This document shows, in pieces, positions 33,451-42,564 of a stretch of DNA of 64,000 nucleotides. Position 1 is the stretch's first letter. The number at the start of each line of letters is the position of its first letter. The position numbers and the translations under genes are program-made. The DNA is taken from NCBI GenBank assembly GCA_015680685.1, contig MNCI01004849.1, positions 529,488 to 593,487 on the forward strand, in the 5' to 3' direction. Under the pieces are notes generated by a model, which was not told where the DNA came from, ran no database searches, and saw only the letters and a list, made by a program, of their open reading frames with translations. Source of the stretch: Gnetum montanum. Lineage: Eukaryota > Streptophyta > Gnetopsida > Gnetales > Gnetaceae.

Positions 33451-36400
33451 TTAAGCTTCAGTTATCCCAAGCTTCTTCCTACAGAAAATGTGTTTTTTAG
33501 CTGTCATTGATTTTGTTAAAGCATCAGCAACGTTGAGCTTTGTATGGACCTTTTGAACATGCACCAAGTCATCCTCTATGATTTCTCTTATGAAGTGGAA
33601 TCAAGCATCTATATGTTTTGTCCTGGCATGAAAGGTAGAATTCTTTGCAAGATGGATTGCACTCAAACTATCACAAAACACAACATAACTTTGTTGTTTT
33701 AATCCAAGAGACTGCAAAAATCTCTTCATCCATAACATCTCCTTGCATGCTTCTGTGAGGGCTATGTACTCTGATTTAGTTGTAGATAAAGTTACTAGTG
33801 GTTGTAGACGTGACAACCAACTCACTACTGCACCACCAAAAATAAATGTGTACCCTGTAGAAGATCGTCTTGTATCATGATCAGCAGCAAAGTTTGCATC
33901 TACAAAACCTTTAATGTGCAGATTAGCATCTCCAAAACATAAGCAATGCGCTTTTGTGCCCTTTAAATATTTTAAAATCCATTTGACAGCTAACCAGTGA
34001 TTCCACCCATAGTTGGTCATAAATCTACTAATTACTGCAACAGCATAAGCAATATCAGGACGTGTACAAACCATGGCATACATCAATGACCCAACAGCAG
34101 AAGTATATGAGATATTTTTAACCTTTTCAAAATCCTCTTTTGACTTTGGATAGTCCTTCTTTGATAAATTAAATTGTGCTGAAAAAGGTGTACTTACATG
34201 TTTTGCATCCTCCATGTTGAAACGCTTTAGAACCCTTCCCAATGTAATCTTCTTGACTCAACCACAGCTTCTTCCTTTTTCTGTCCCTGTAAATATTCAT
34301 ACCAAGAATTTTCTTTGCCTGTCCCAAATCCTTCCTAGCAAATTCTTTGCCCATTTCCAATTTTAAATGTTTTATCTCTACTATATCATTTCCAGCAATT
34401 AGCATATCATCAACATACAACAACAACACTATAAATTTACCTGAAACATCTCCAGAAAAATATACACAGTGGTCTAGGTTGTTTTTATGATAAGATAGCT
34501 TCTTCATGAAAGTATCAAACCTTTTATACCACTGCCTAGGGGTTTGTTTCAAACCATATAAACTCTTTTTCAGTTTACAAACCAAACCTGAACCTTGCTA
34601 TTCTTCATACCCTTTTGGCTGTTTCATGTAAATTTCCTCCTCCAAATCTCCATGGAGGAATGCTGTTTTTATATCAAGTTGTTCCAACTCTAAGTCCATG
34701 CAAGCCACCAATGATAGCACTAAACATATACAAGAGTGTTTTACTACTGGAGAAAAAATTTCTTGAAAGTCAATACCTGGTTTCTATGCATAGCCTTTCA
34801 CCACCAACCTAGCCTTGAAATGTTTTTCCCCATTTGCCTCTGATTTAATTCTGTATAGCCACCTGCACTCCAAGGGTTTTCTCCCTTTTGGCAATTAAAC
34901 TAGCGCCAAGGTTTTGTTCTGTTGGAGTGATTCCCATTTATCATTCATAGCTGCCTTCCACTTTGTGGCATCAACACATGTCATGGCTTCCTTCATTGTT
35001 TCTGGTTCACCACTATCGCTGTAAAGTACATAATTCAATGATGGAGAGTACCTGTTAGGAGCTCTGGTAGTTCTGGTTGACCTTTTAACCCAATGAGACA
35101 CATCTGTAGTTTGTTGTTCATCATCTTCTACCTCATTTTCTTGCTATCGTGCATTGTCTCCTTGCTGCCCTAAGTTCTCAGCTTGCTACCATGTACTTTC
35201 AGCATGTTGTCCAAAGTTTCCAGATCTGGGAAATCCATGAATTTCATCATTTTCAATTTCTTTAGTCATGCTAAAGGAAGTCCTTATGCTTTCTGAGCCA
35301 TTTCTGTCATTGTGTTTCTTTTGTAGCTCACTAAACATCACAATTTCTCTAAATTTAACGTCCCTTGATCTCACTACACGTTTCAATTCAGGATCCCAAA
35401 GTCTGAATCCTAACTCATCTTCTCCATATCCAACAAATATGCAACTTTTAGCCCTGTCCTCCAACTTAGTTCTGTTTTCCTTTGGAATATGCATAAATGC
35501 CTCACATGCAAAAACTCTTAAATGACTAGATGAAACGTTTTTACCTTTGCAAACAACTTCTGGAATAGCATTATCAATTGAAGAATGTGGAGACCTGTTC
35601 ACCAAATATGTAGCAGTCATAACTGCCTCTCCCCAAAATGTCTTAGGTAGGCCTGCACCTACAACCATTGTTCTAGCACAATCCAGCAATGTTTTGTTGC
35701 ATCTTTCAGCAACTCCATTTTCTTGTGGTGTATTAGGAGGGGTACGAACGTGCCTAATTCCTTTGATGTTGCAAAAATCAGCAAATACTTTAGAAGTGTA
35801 CTCCCCACCATTATAAATTTGCAAACATTTTATTTTCATACCTGTTTCATTTTCTACTCTTGCAACAAATGTTTTGAAAACTGAAAACACTTCATCTTTT
35901 GATTTCAGCATATAAACCCAAACCTTCCTTGTACAATCATCTATGAAAGTCATAAAATAAATAGATCCACCAAAAGAAATGGGAGTCATAGGACCACAAA
36001 CATCAGAATAAACTAATTTTAACTTATTTTTCTTTCTGTTGTCCAAATCCCTACGAAAGTTTACTCTCCTAAAATTTCCAACTAAACAGTCTTTGCAATC
36101 AGTTTGAGCATAAGAAAATACAAGAATGAGAGTCTGATTTTGAAGTACCTTTAAGCTTGACTAGCCAATGTGTCCAAGATGTCTATGCCACATTTCAGAA
36201 TTTTCTGTATCAGAAACTATTGCAATAGAGTTGCATGAATCTACCATCAATGTATATAAGCTGCCCTCCTTCTTTCCTTTTAGAATGGTCATGATTCCCT
36301 TGGAAATCCTCCAATGTCCACCTCCACTACTAAAATTCAGACCTGAATCATCCAGCTGTGGAACTGAAATCAACTTCTTTGTAACTTCAGGAACATGTCT

Positions 36401-37596
36401 AACGTTATCTATTGTCACCTTTGGCATCCCTGCTTGTTGCAGACTTATACTTCCAATTCCAAGAAATTTTAAAGCTTTTCCATTAGCAGCATATACAAAA
36501 CTAGATTCAACTTTATGATAAGATGCAAAACAAGACTTATCTGGACAAATATGAAAGGAGGCACCTGAGTCAATCAACCAGATGTCACTGCTACATCCAT
36601 CTGCCACCATTGTACATTGTTCTTGAATCAGAAAACTAACGTTTTCATCAGCTACATGTACCTCTGATGTTCCTTCTTCTAACTTCTTCTCCTTTCCTTT
36701 ATTTTTCTGTGCTTTCCATGCAAAGCAATCCTTCTTCAAATGACCTTTCTTCTTACAGTACTAGCATTCTTGAGTTTGAGTTCTACCTTGTGATACTCCT
36801 CTATCCATGCTTCTCCCCTTACTTGGGAAACGTCTCCTACTTCTACCTCTTTCCTTTGCTACATGAACATTTCCAGATCTAAAAGACTCATCTACTCTTT
36901 CTTCTGAATCCTGAAGGGTAGACACAACCAATCTTTCCATTGTTTGCAGCCTTTCCATCTCTTTAAATCTAGCTTCAATACCAGTTGTTATAATCAGATT
37001 TGAAAACAATTAGATTTGAAAACACACTACAAATGCTCTGAAAAAATTATTAGAACCCTATAGATCTGAATAAATCATTAGAGGCAAAATATTGCACAGT
37101 AGCAGGTCAAGAAACACTATAAATCACTCTCAAAATGTTCTAAACTCTAGCAAACATTTGCTGTGATAACAAGATGAAAGCAAAATGAAAACCTCTTTCC
37201 TTCTGAATCCTGAAGGGTAGACACAACCTGTTCAAATGTCATAGATGAAACACTCATAGAAGTAGTAATAGATGTCACAATTGCAGATCAAGAATCAGGT
37301 AAGGAGTTTAACAAAGCATAAGATTTAACTAAATCTAGAATAACAATTTTATATTCTTCCAATTTATTCAGATTTCCCATCATCTTATCCAAATGATCTT
37401 GAAAAGACACATCAGATCTCTTCTTGCATCTAAAAATTTTCTGATAAATGTGAAAGGTATTCAAACCTGATACTTTGTCAAACCTATTCTTCAGCATTTG
37501 CCATAGATTATGCGAATCCATATCAAGTTTGATTAGGGTTGGATGAATGAAAGATAATGCCTTAGCCTTAATTTTCCTCCAATCAGTATTTGACAT
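33451..37596 (-). pseudogene. Copia-C gag-pol polyprotein
   Basis: ATG at 37596 (MSNTDWRKIKAKAL), UBN2 gag to about 37288, then a 299-bp disruption. A zinc knuckle near 36763-36720 follows, its C-x2-C interrupted by TAG (CAG to TAG likely). Protease WLIDSGASFHIC is near 36565, and the GAG-pre-integrase MWHRHLGHIG near 36161. Integrase 35186-36046 reads LQIYNGGEY, with Tyr for the second catalytic Asp, and keeps TPQENGVAER. RT 34169-34585 has YVDDML. RNase H is at 33601-34242 (DTRRSSTGYTF, CDSLSAIHLAKN). There is an extra base near 34233-34235 and a TGA in HIDA-FHFIRE. The stop TAA is at 33451-33453. Dead. Confidence 0.95.
36927..37192 (-). repeat. LTR-PBS-leader fragment copied into Copia-C gag
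   Basis: 266 bp matching 37691-37956 (leader, primer site and the end of the 5' LTR) in the same orientation. It includes the 16-bp LTR duplication that only the 5' LTR has. About 36 bp of gag (ending GAAGGGTAGACACAACC) is repeated on both sides, at 36894-36929 and 37192-37228. Confidence 0.85.
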
Positions 37597-37734
37597 TCCT
37601 GCTGGTTAAGAGGGTTCTAGGGCCTCTTGGCACTCCTTTTGTGCTAAAACAGCCTTCATCAAAATGCTTCAAACATTCCAGTTCATTCCTACCAATCTTT
37701 CCATTGTTTGCAACCTCTCCATCTCTTTAAATCT

Positions 37735-37749
37735 AGCTTCAATACCAGT
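37735..37749 (-). other. Copia-C primer binding site
   Basis: Just inside the 5' LTR, the minus strand reads ACTGGTATTGAAGC, resembling TGGTATCAGAGC, the initiator-Met tRNA primer site of plant Copia elements, with mismatches. Confidence 0.65.
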
Positions 37750-38335
37750 TGTTATAATCAGATCTGAAAACAATTAGATCTGAAAACACACTACAAATGC
37801 TCTAGAGAAATTATTAGAATCCTACAGATTTGAATAAATCATTAGAGGCAAAATATTGTGTTTTAGCAGGTCAAGAAACACTATAAATCACTCTCAAAAT
37901 GTTCTAAACTCTAGCAAACATTTGCTGTGATAACAAAATGAAAGTAGAATGAAAACAGTAAAAATAGCACAAGAACACAGAGAGTTATGTGGTTCGGGCC
38001 CTTTTTACCCTACTTCCACAACAATGCTGATCTGCCTTCTATTCTTCTCAAATCTTCAGGACACAAGTTGTCCTTGTAACTTTTCAAACACCCAATTTGT
38101 TATTACAACAGATCTCAGATCAACACCAACAAGACTCACGTCTCCAAGGTAAAACCTTGATACAATGCTTTCACTTCAAAACACACCCTAAAGGCTACCC
38201 TAAGCCTTCTATTTATGAAGAAACATGAGGACCAAACCCCAATTCTAATACATGTCGGATAAAACACATCCCTACATCAAATGCAACATAAAAGGAAATA
38301 CAACAATTAATGCATTTGTCTTCATTTTTCCAACA
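37750..38335 (-). repeat. Copia-C 5' LTR
   Basis: 586 bp. The 16-bp excess over the 3' LTR is a tandem copy of (caatta)GATCTGAAAA near its 3' end. The U3-side boundary at 38335 is followed by the TCTTG target duplication. Confidence 0.95.
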
Positions 38336-38340
38336 TCTTG
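38336..38340 (+). repeat. 5-bp target duplication of Copia-C, right copy
   Basis: TCTTG, the pair of 32823-32827. Confidence 0.85.
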
Positions 38341-39300
38341 AGCATTGCTTGGCTTATGGAGAATAGATGAGTATGTCACATGATTGATGGCTTGAGGTCT
38401 TGTGAATCTTCTTTCATAAATTTGATCTAAAATTTGACTTTTAGGATGGTCTCTTTCTACCCAAGGTTTTGGAGAAATATCTAGTCTATCTTCTTTAAAA
38501 CTATGAAAACTGAATTTGTCAAAAAATAACATCTCTTGAAATACATCATTTCTTTTCTTGTGGATCATAATATTTATATCCCCTATTTTCTACATCATAA
38601 CCAAGAAAAATGCATTCTCTCTCTATAATCTAGCCTGTGCAAGAGCACCTTTAGAATTTTAACACAGAAAATGCATCCAAAAACTTTTATCTAAGAGAGA
38701 ATAGGCACTTTACCATGGAGTAAATTGTATGTAGTCTTTTCTTTGCTTGAAGTAGCGAGTAGCCTATTGAGAATATAGGCTGAAACATGAAGAGCTTCAT
38801 TCCGTAATTGATTGGGAAGTGAAGTATGCTTGAGAAGACATCTTGACATTTCTTAAAGTCCTCCATTCTTTCTTTCAGCAAGTCCATTTCTTTGTGGAGA
38901 ATAGCCACATGTAGTTTGCTTTTCAGTGCCATACTCAACACAAAAACTGTTAATTCTTGATTTACAAATTATCCTCCTCTAGCAGTCCTAATTACTTTGA
39001 TTTTCAGATTTAAGCTATTCTCCATTAACTTCCTTAAATCCTGAAATATGCCAAAAGTTTCATCCTTGGAATATAAGGAGTAGGTCCACACATACCTACT
39101 AATCAACAATGACAAGAAGATAGTTCTCTTCTTGAACTAATGTAGGCATTGGCCCTAACAAATTCATGTGTAGAAGCTCCACTTCCTTTGGAATTTTAGG
39201 ACACTTAGCTCCTATTTTTGCTTCATTCTTTATCAATTTCTCAATATTGATGAAGAAGACATGGCCTACCACCAATGCCACAATTTTAAGAGTGAAACAC
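38341..39300 (-). pseudogene. Copia-B integrase and downstream spacer
   Basis: Minus strand: VELLHMNLLGPM and NYLLVIVD (39099-39281, integrase core start). Then decayed sequence, with ERMEDFKKCQDVFSSILHF at 38687-38941, a frame overlapping the ERKN-type integrase block. At 38350-38568 is NDVFQEMLFFDKFSFHSFKE, the Copia segment between integrase and RT. The catalytic residues are not all visible. Confidence 0.75.
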
Positions 39301-39450
39301 TTAGAAATTTGAAGAACAAAACTAAGAATTAGAAACTGAAGTATAAATTATCATCTTTGCCATTGCATCTTTCCTTCTAACTTCTTGAAGCTTTTTTCTT
39401 TGCTCTCTATTTAGAATAGCTTTATTTGGAAATTCTTGATATCCTTGCTC

Positions 39451-39859
39451 TACAACATCCTAGCATTAATTGATTTGAAGTAGGTTCTTTATAAGCTTTC
39501 TCCAATATGTGAAGTCTTGAATTTCATTGAAGATATTAGTACATTTTGGGATGTCTTTACTCAATTTGGCTGAATTTTGGGGCAACTAAGACTTGAAAGG
39601 CTTAGATTTAGCGAGATTTGAAGATTAAATGAGGATTTGATATGAAGTGCTTGTGAGTGAGAATTAACATATCAATGTAAGATGAGTGTGAAAGGTAAGG
39701 GTTTTGATGAGAATTGAGGCAAAATGTAAAGCTTTAAGAAGCTTCAAGATCATTTATGGATAGATGATGGTATTAATGACCTTTTATATTAATTTTCCTA
39801 AGGTTTGAACCCCAGGAGCTCCGATCTATCAAAGGGAGCATGGAAGCTTTTGAATTTTT
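39451..39859. other. Non-coding, between Copia-B and an LTR-like repeat
   Basis: AT-rich, with no domain. Too short to hold a Copia gag and protease, so Copia-B has lost them if the repeat at 39860 is its LTR. Confidence 0.4.
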
Positions 39860-40860
39860 TGAAATTTGCTGATATCGCTAGAGGCAATGAAGATTGATAT
39901 CTTATCATTGGAGATCACTGCAGTGCTGTTAAAAATTGATTCTCTCAGGAAAACACTCAGAAAATATTGTTGGTTGCCGATTGGAGCTATAGAAATCGAT
40001 ATCGCCTTATTGATTGCTATAGATTAGAGCAATATGACTCGATGTAGCTATTTTGCTTATTGATTGGCATCGATTGGAGCTGCTTCCAATGACAGGAAAA
40101 CTTGATTTTTTAATTGATTGGATCTTACAAAATTCAAAGTCAATTTGCTTGAAATCAGACTTAAATGTGCACAAAATTTTAAGAGGATGCTGGATCTAAT
40201 AGTAATTGAATGAAAAGGCTTGTGATTTTAAGCAGATCTAATGAATATGATGCAAATCAACTTAAGATGAAGTAAAGATGCAATAATGCAACTTTGAAAC
40301 TTGAAATTCTTCATAGATTTGAAGTAAGCAATTAATCTAAAGCTTGAATATAAAGTAAATGAATCAATCTAATGGAGCTTTGAATTTTAATTGATCAAAA
40401 TTTAATGCAACAATGATTTTTAATGAAATATGATTTTTAATGAAATATGATTGAGATATATGAGAAAACTTATGGGAAATTGATGAAATGAGAGAGTTTG
40501 AATGAGGATGTGAGAGAGCTTGTGAGAAATGTGAAGAATTGTGAGAAAATTAAGAGAGATTGAGAGAAATTTGAAACTTCATATGCTTGTTGTCTTTAAA
40601 CACTTGATCAATGAGAAATGGACAATACAAATTAAAAATGAGTGTGCCTCACTATGAGGTATGAGGGGGTATCTCTATTTATATTATTAGTTGGTCCAAA
40701 TTTGCCAAATTTGGAATGTTTTAGCTTCATCGTGCGTTATGTTCAAAATTTTCTATTTATGAAAACCTTTACAACCATAGGCCTAACCATGTGATTACAT
40801 GTTTGGCAGAATGAGCACGACTAGTTTTGAGCATAATGTGTAACCATTTCATAACTTAGT
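39860..40860 (-). repeat. LTR-like repeat, copy 2
   Basis: Direct repeat of 21040-22060 (about 80 percent alike by eye). The minus-strand TATA-like sequence lies at about 40668-40690 (TAATATAAATAGAGA). It contains a short duplication, TTTTTAATGAAATATGAT, near 40420-40450. Confidence 0.5.
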
Positions 40861-41040
40861 AGTGATGTCACTTGGTATACCCACTAGCCTATCATTTGGT
40901 AATCCTAGCGATGGTTACGCCAATTCAGGACATTTATGACAAACTAGGAATCAAACACTCATTTCTCTAGGTTAGTTTAAGATTTATTTTTATTATCATT
41001 AGTTAATTATATTAATTACTTAATTTCTATGTTTAGGGAC

Positions 41041-41210
41041 CACCACTTGCAGGGATGGTAAGGTGCTTTTTTCTTAAGATGTAAGACTTGGGTTCAAGCC
41101 TAGGCACAACCACTCAAAGGAGGTTAGGCTTTCACTTATCTATCAACCCTCCTAGTACTCCACCTTAGTAAGATGAATCATTGAGCCTCTAAGTGATGAT
41201 CCTACTTAAT
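41041..41210 (+). repeat. tRNA-derived SINE-like repeat, copy 1
   Basis: A-box-like TGGTAAGGTGC at 41056-41066 and B box GGTTCAAGCCT at 41091-41101, 24 nt apart, as in tRNA-derived pol III promoters. The body (AGGTTAGGCTTTC..., then GTGATGATCCT) matches 48453-48620. Confidence 0.6.
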
Positions 41211-41439
41211 TTGTATATTTCCATTTAACTTAGCTATTGCCACACAACATCAAGCGATTATATGCTTCGCTTAGACTAAACCATATGGGCAAAGACTTAC
41301 AATTAGCCTAAGCAAGAAAATAAAGATACATGATTATAGTCTAGCTCCCTAAATTATCGCATTAGTACCAACCATGGATTATGAGACGGTCTACCATAAT
41401 GCTTGTAAATTGTATGTTGGAGCATTCAGCATATTTGTC
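41211..41439. other. Non-coding, nothing recognised
   Basis: Lies between the SINE-like repeat and the RTE fragment. No gene seen. Confidence 0.4.
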
Positions 41440-42480
41440 ACTTATCAATCACTATCATATAAAATTTGTCTTAGTTTTGTTAGAATCGTTTTATCACATA
41501 AAGTACCATTAGCTTGTTTCCATTTTGATCACCTTGCCTTAATCCATTTCTTGATCTGAGATAGCAGAAGTACTTTGGATGAGAGACTTTTTAGCCTTGA
41601 ATTGTTATTTCTATTTCATAGCTATTTATACTTTCATTGAAATTACATTCCATGCATTCTTACTTTTTGCTAATTTTTAAGGTATTTTTACTTTCATATC
41701 ACCACTTTTTCATTTTAGAAGCAATATATTCCAAGATGTGTTTACCAAAAGAATATCATTTGCAAATTGTATACACCAAGGGATTTTATCCTATATATCC
41801 TTCGTTTATCCATAACAATAACAAACAAACCAAGACTATGTACTGACCCTTACTGTAGACCTACTGTGATTAGAAAATCAAAAGTTAATCTACATGTTAT
41901 TCTAATTTTAGCAGTAGCTTCTTTATATATGTCTTGGATTACTTTTATATATTTATCAGGGATATTTTCGCTTCATAAGGCTCACCAACTAATATATCTA
42001 GGTACTCTTATCATGTCTTTTCGAAGTCAATAAAAATCATGTGTAAAATATTTGCATCTCTTCTCAACTTCTCTATTAATTGTTATATCAAGAAAATAGC
42101 CTCTATAGTTCATCTTGACATAAATCCAAATTATTGTTTTGTTACTGTTGATTCAAGTCTAAGACACTGCTCCATAGCTCTCTCCCAAAGCTTTACATTA
42201 TAGCTCATAAACTTGATTCTTATATAATTTGCAGTGTTTTTTTATATCTCCTTTGTTCTTGTAGATGGGAACAATGATACATTTTTTTCATATATCTCCC
42301 ACTTCTTTCCAAGCTTCTATAGGAATGATATCAGGTCTAGAAGCTTTGCCATTTTGCATAATATTTGGTTTCTTTCATCTAATCAACTGACACAGGATTG
42401 CCTTACCTATATATTTTCCATGTGAAGATTTGGTAAATATAAGTCTTTTATTTTCTATACACTGATTCTATTTGATCAGC
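41440..42480 (-). mobile_element. RTE-type LINE fragment, copy 3
   Basis: Minus-strand translation: SRPDIIPIEAWKEVGDI and IVPIYKNKGDI (42230-42345), NYRGYFLDITINREVEKR, PDKYIKVIQDIYKEATAKIR. Near 41800 is LGLFVIVMDKRRIY, and near 41750 SLGVYNLQMIFFW in place of the catalytic box. A heavily decayed RTE reverse transcriptase. It ends about 80 bp upstream of the first visible YY1-like exon, so it probably lies in that gene's intron. Confidence 0.7.
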
Positions 42481-42564
42481 CTAATTTTGCAAATAAGAAA
42501 AGTATTAATTCTGTGGGCAAGAAGCAATCTTGTTTCCTTTCTTATACCAATTTATATTCTGTAG

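Larger units (their letters stand above)
32828..38335 (-). mobile_element. Copia-C: near-complete LTR retrotransposon
   Basis: 5.5 kb in minus orientation with two LTRs (570 and 586 bp, TG...CA), a degenerate initiator-Met-type primer site, a purine tract and a gag-pol frame with a handful of stops. The LTRs differ by about 20 substitutions (my count by eye, 3-4 percent) and one 16-bp duplication. It is therefore the youngest large element in the window. Inserted in Copia-B with a 5-bp duplication. Confidence 0.95.
25950..39450 (-). mobile_element. Copia-B: old Copia element split by three later insertions
   Basis: The parts read in order on the minus strand: integrase 39300-38570, integrase-RT spacer 38568-38336, a 51-bp remnant 32777-32827 (DALKFEV, then KKEYD), RT 27625-26805, RNase H 26331-25989. 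Joining across each insertion keeps Copia homology: SNAQD to DALKFEV across Copia-C, and KKEYD to EYDVIMKNQTW across L1-2. Gag and protease are not evident, and possible LTRs at 21.0 and 39.9 kb are uncertain. Confidence 0.75.

Noticed and set aside
42513-42564. Protein start at 42513 for the zinc-finger gene
   Set aside because: The codon there is GTG, not ATG, and the stretch up to 42564 ends in a good splice acceptor (TTCTGTAG), so it is intron.
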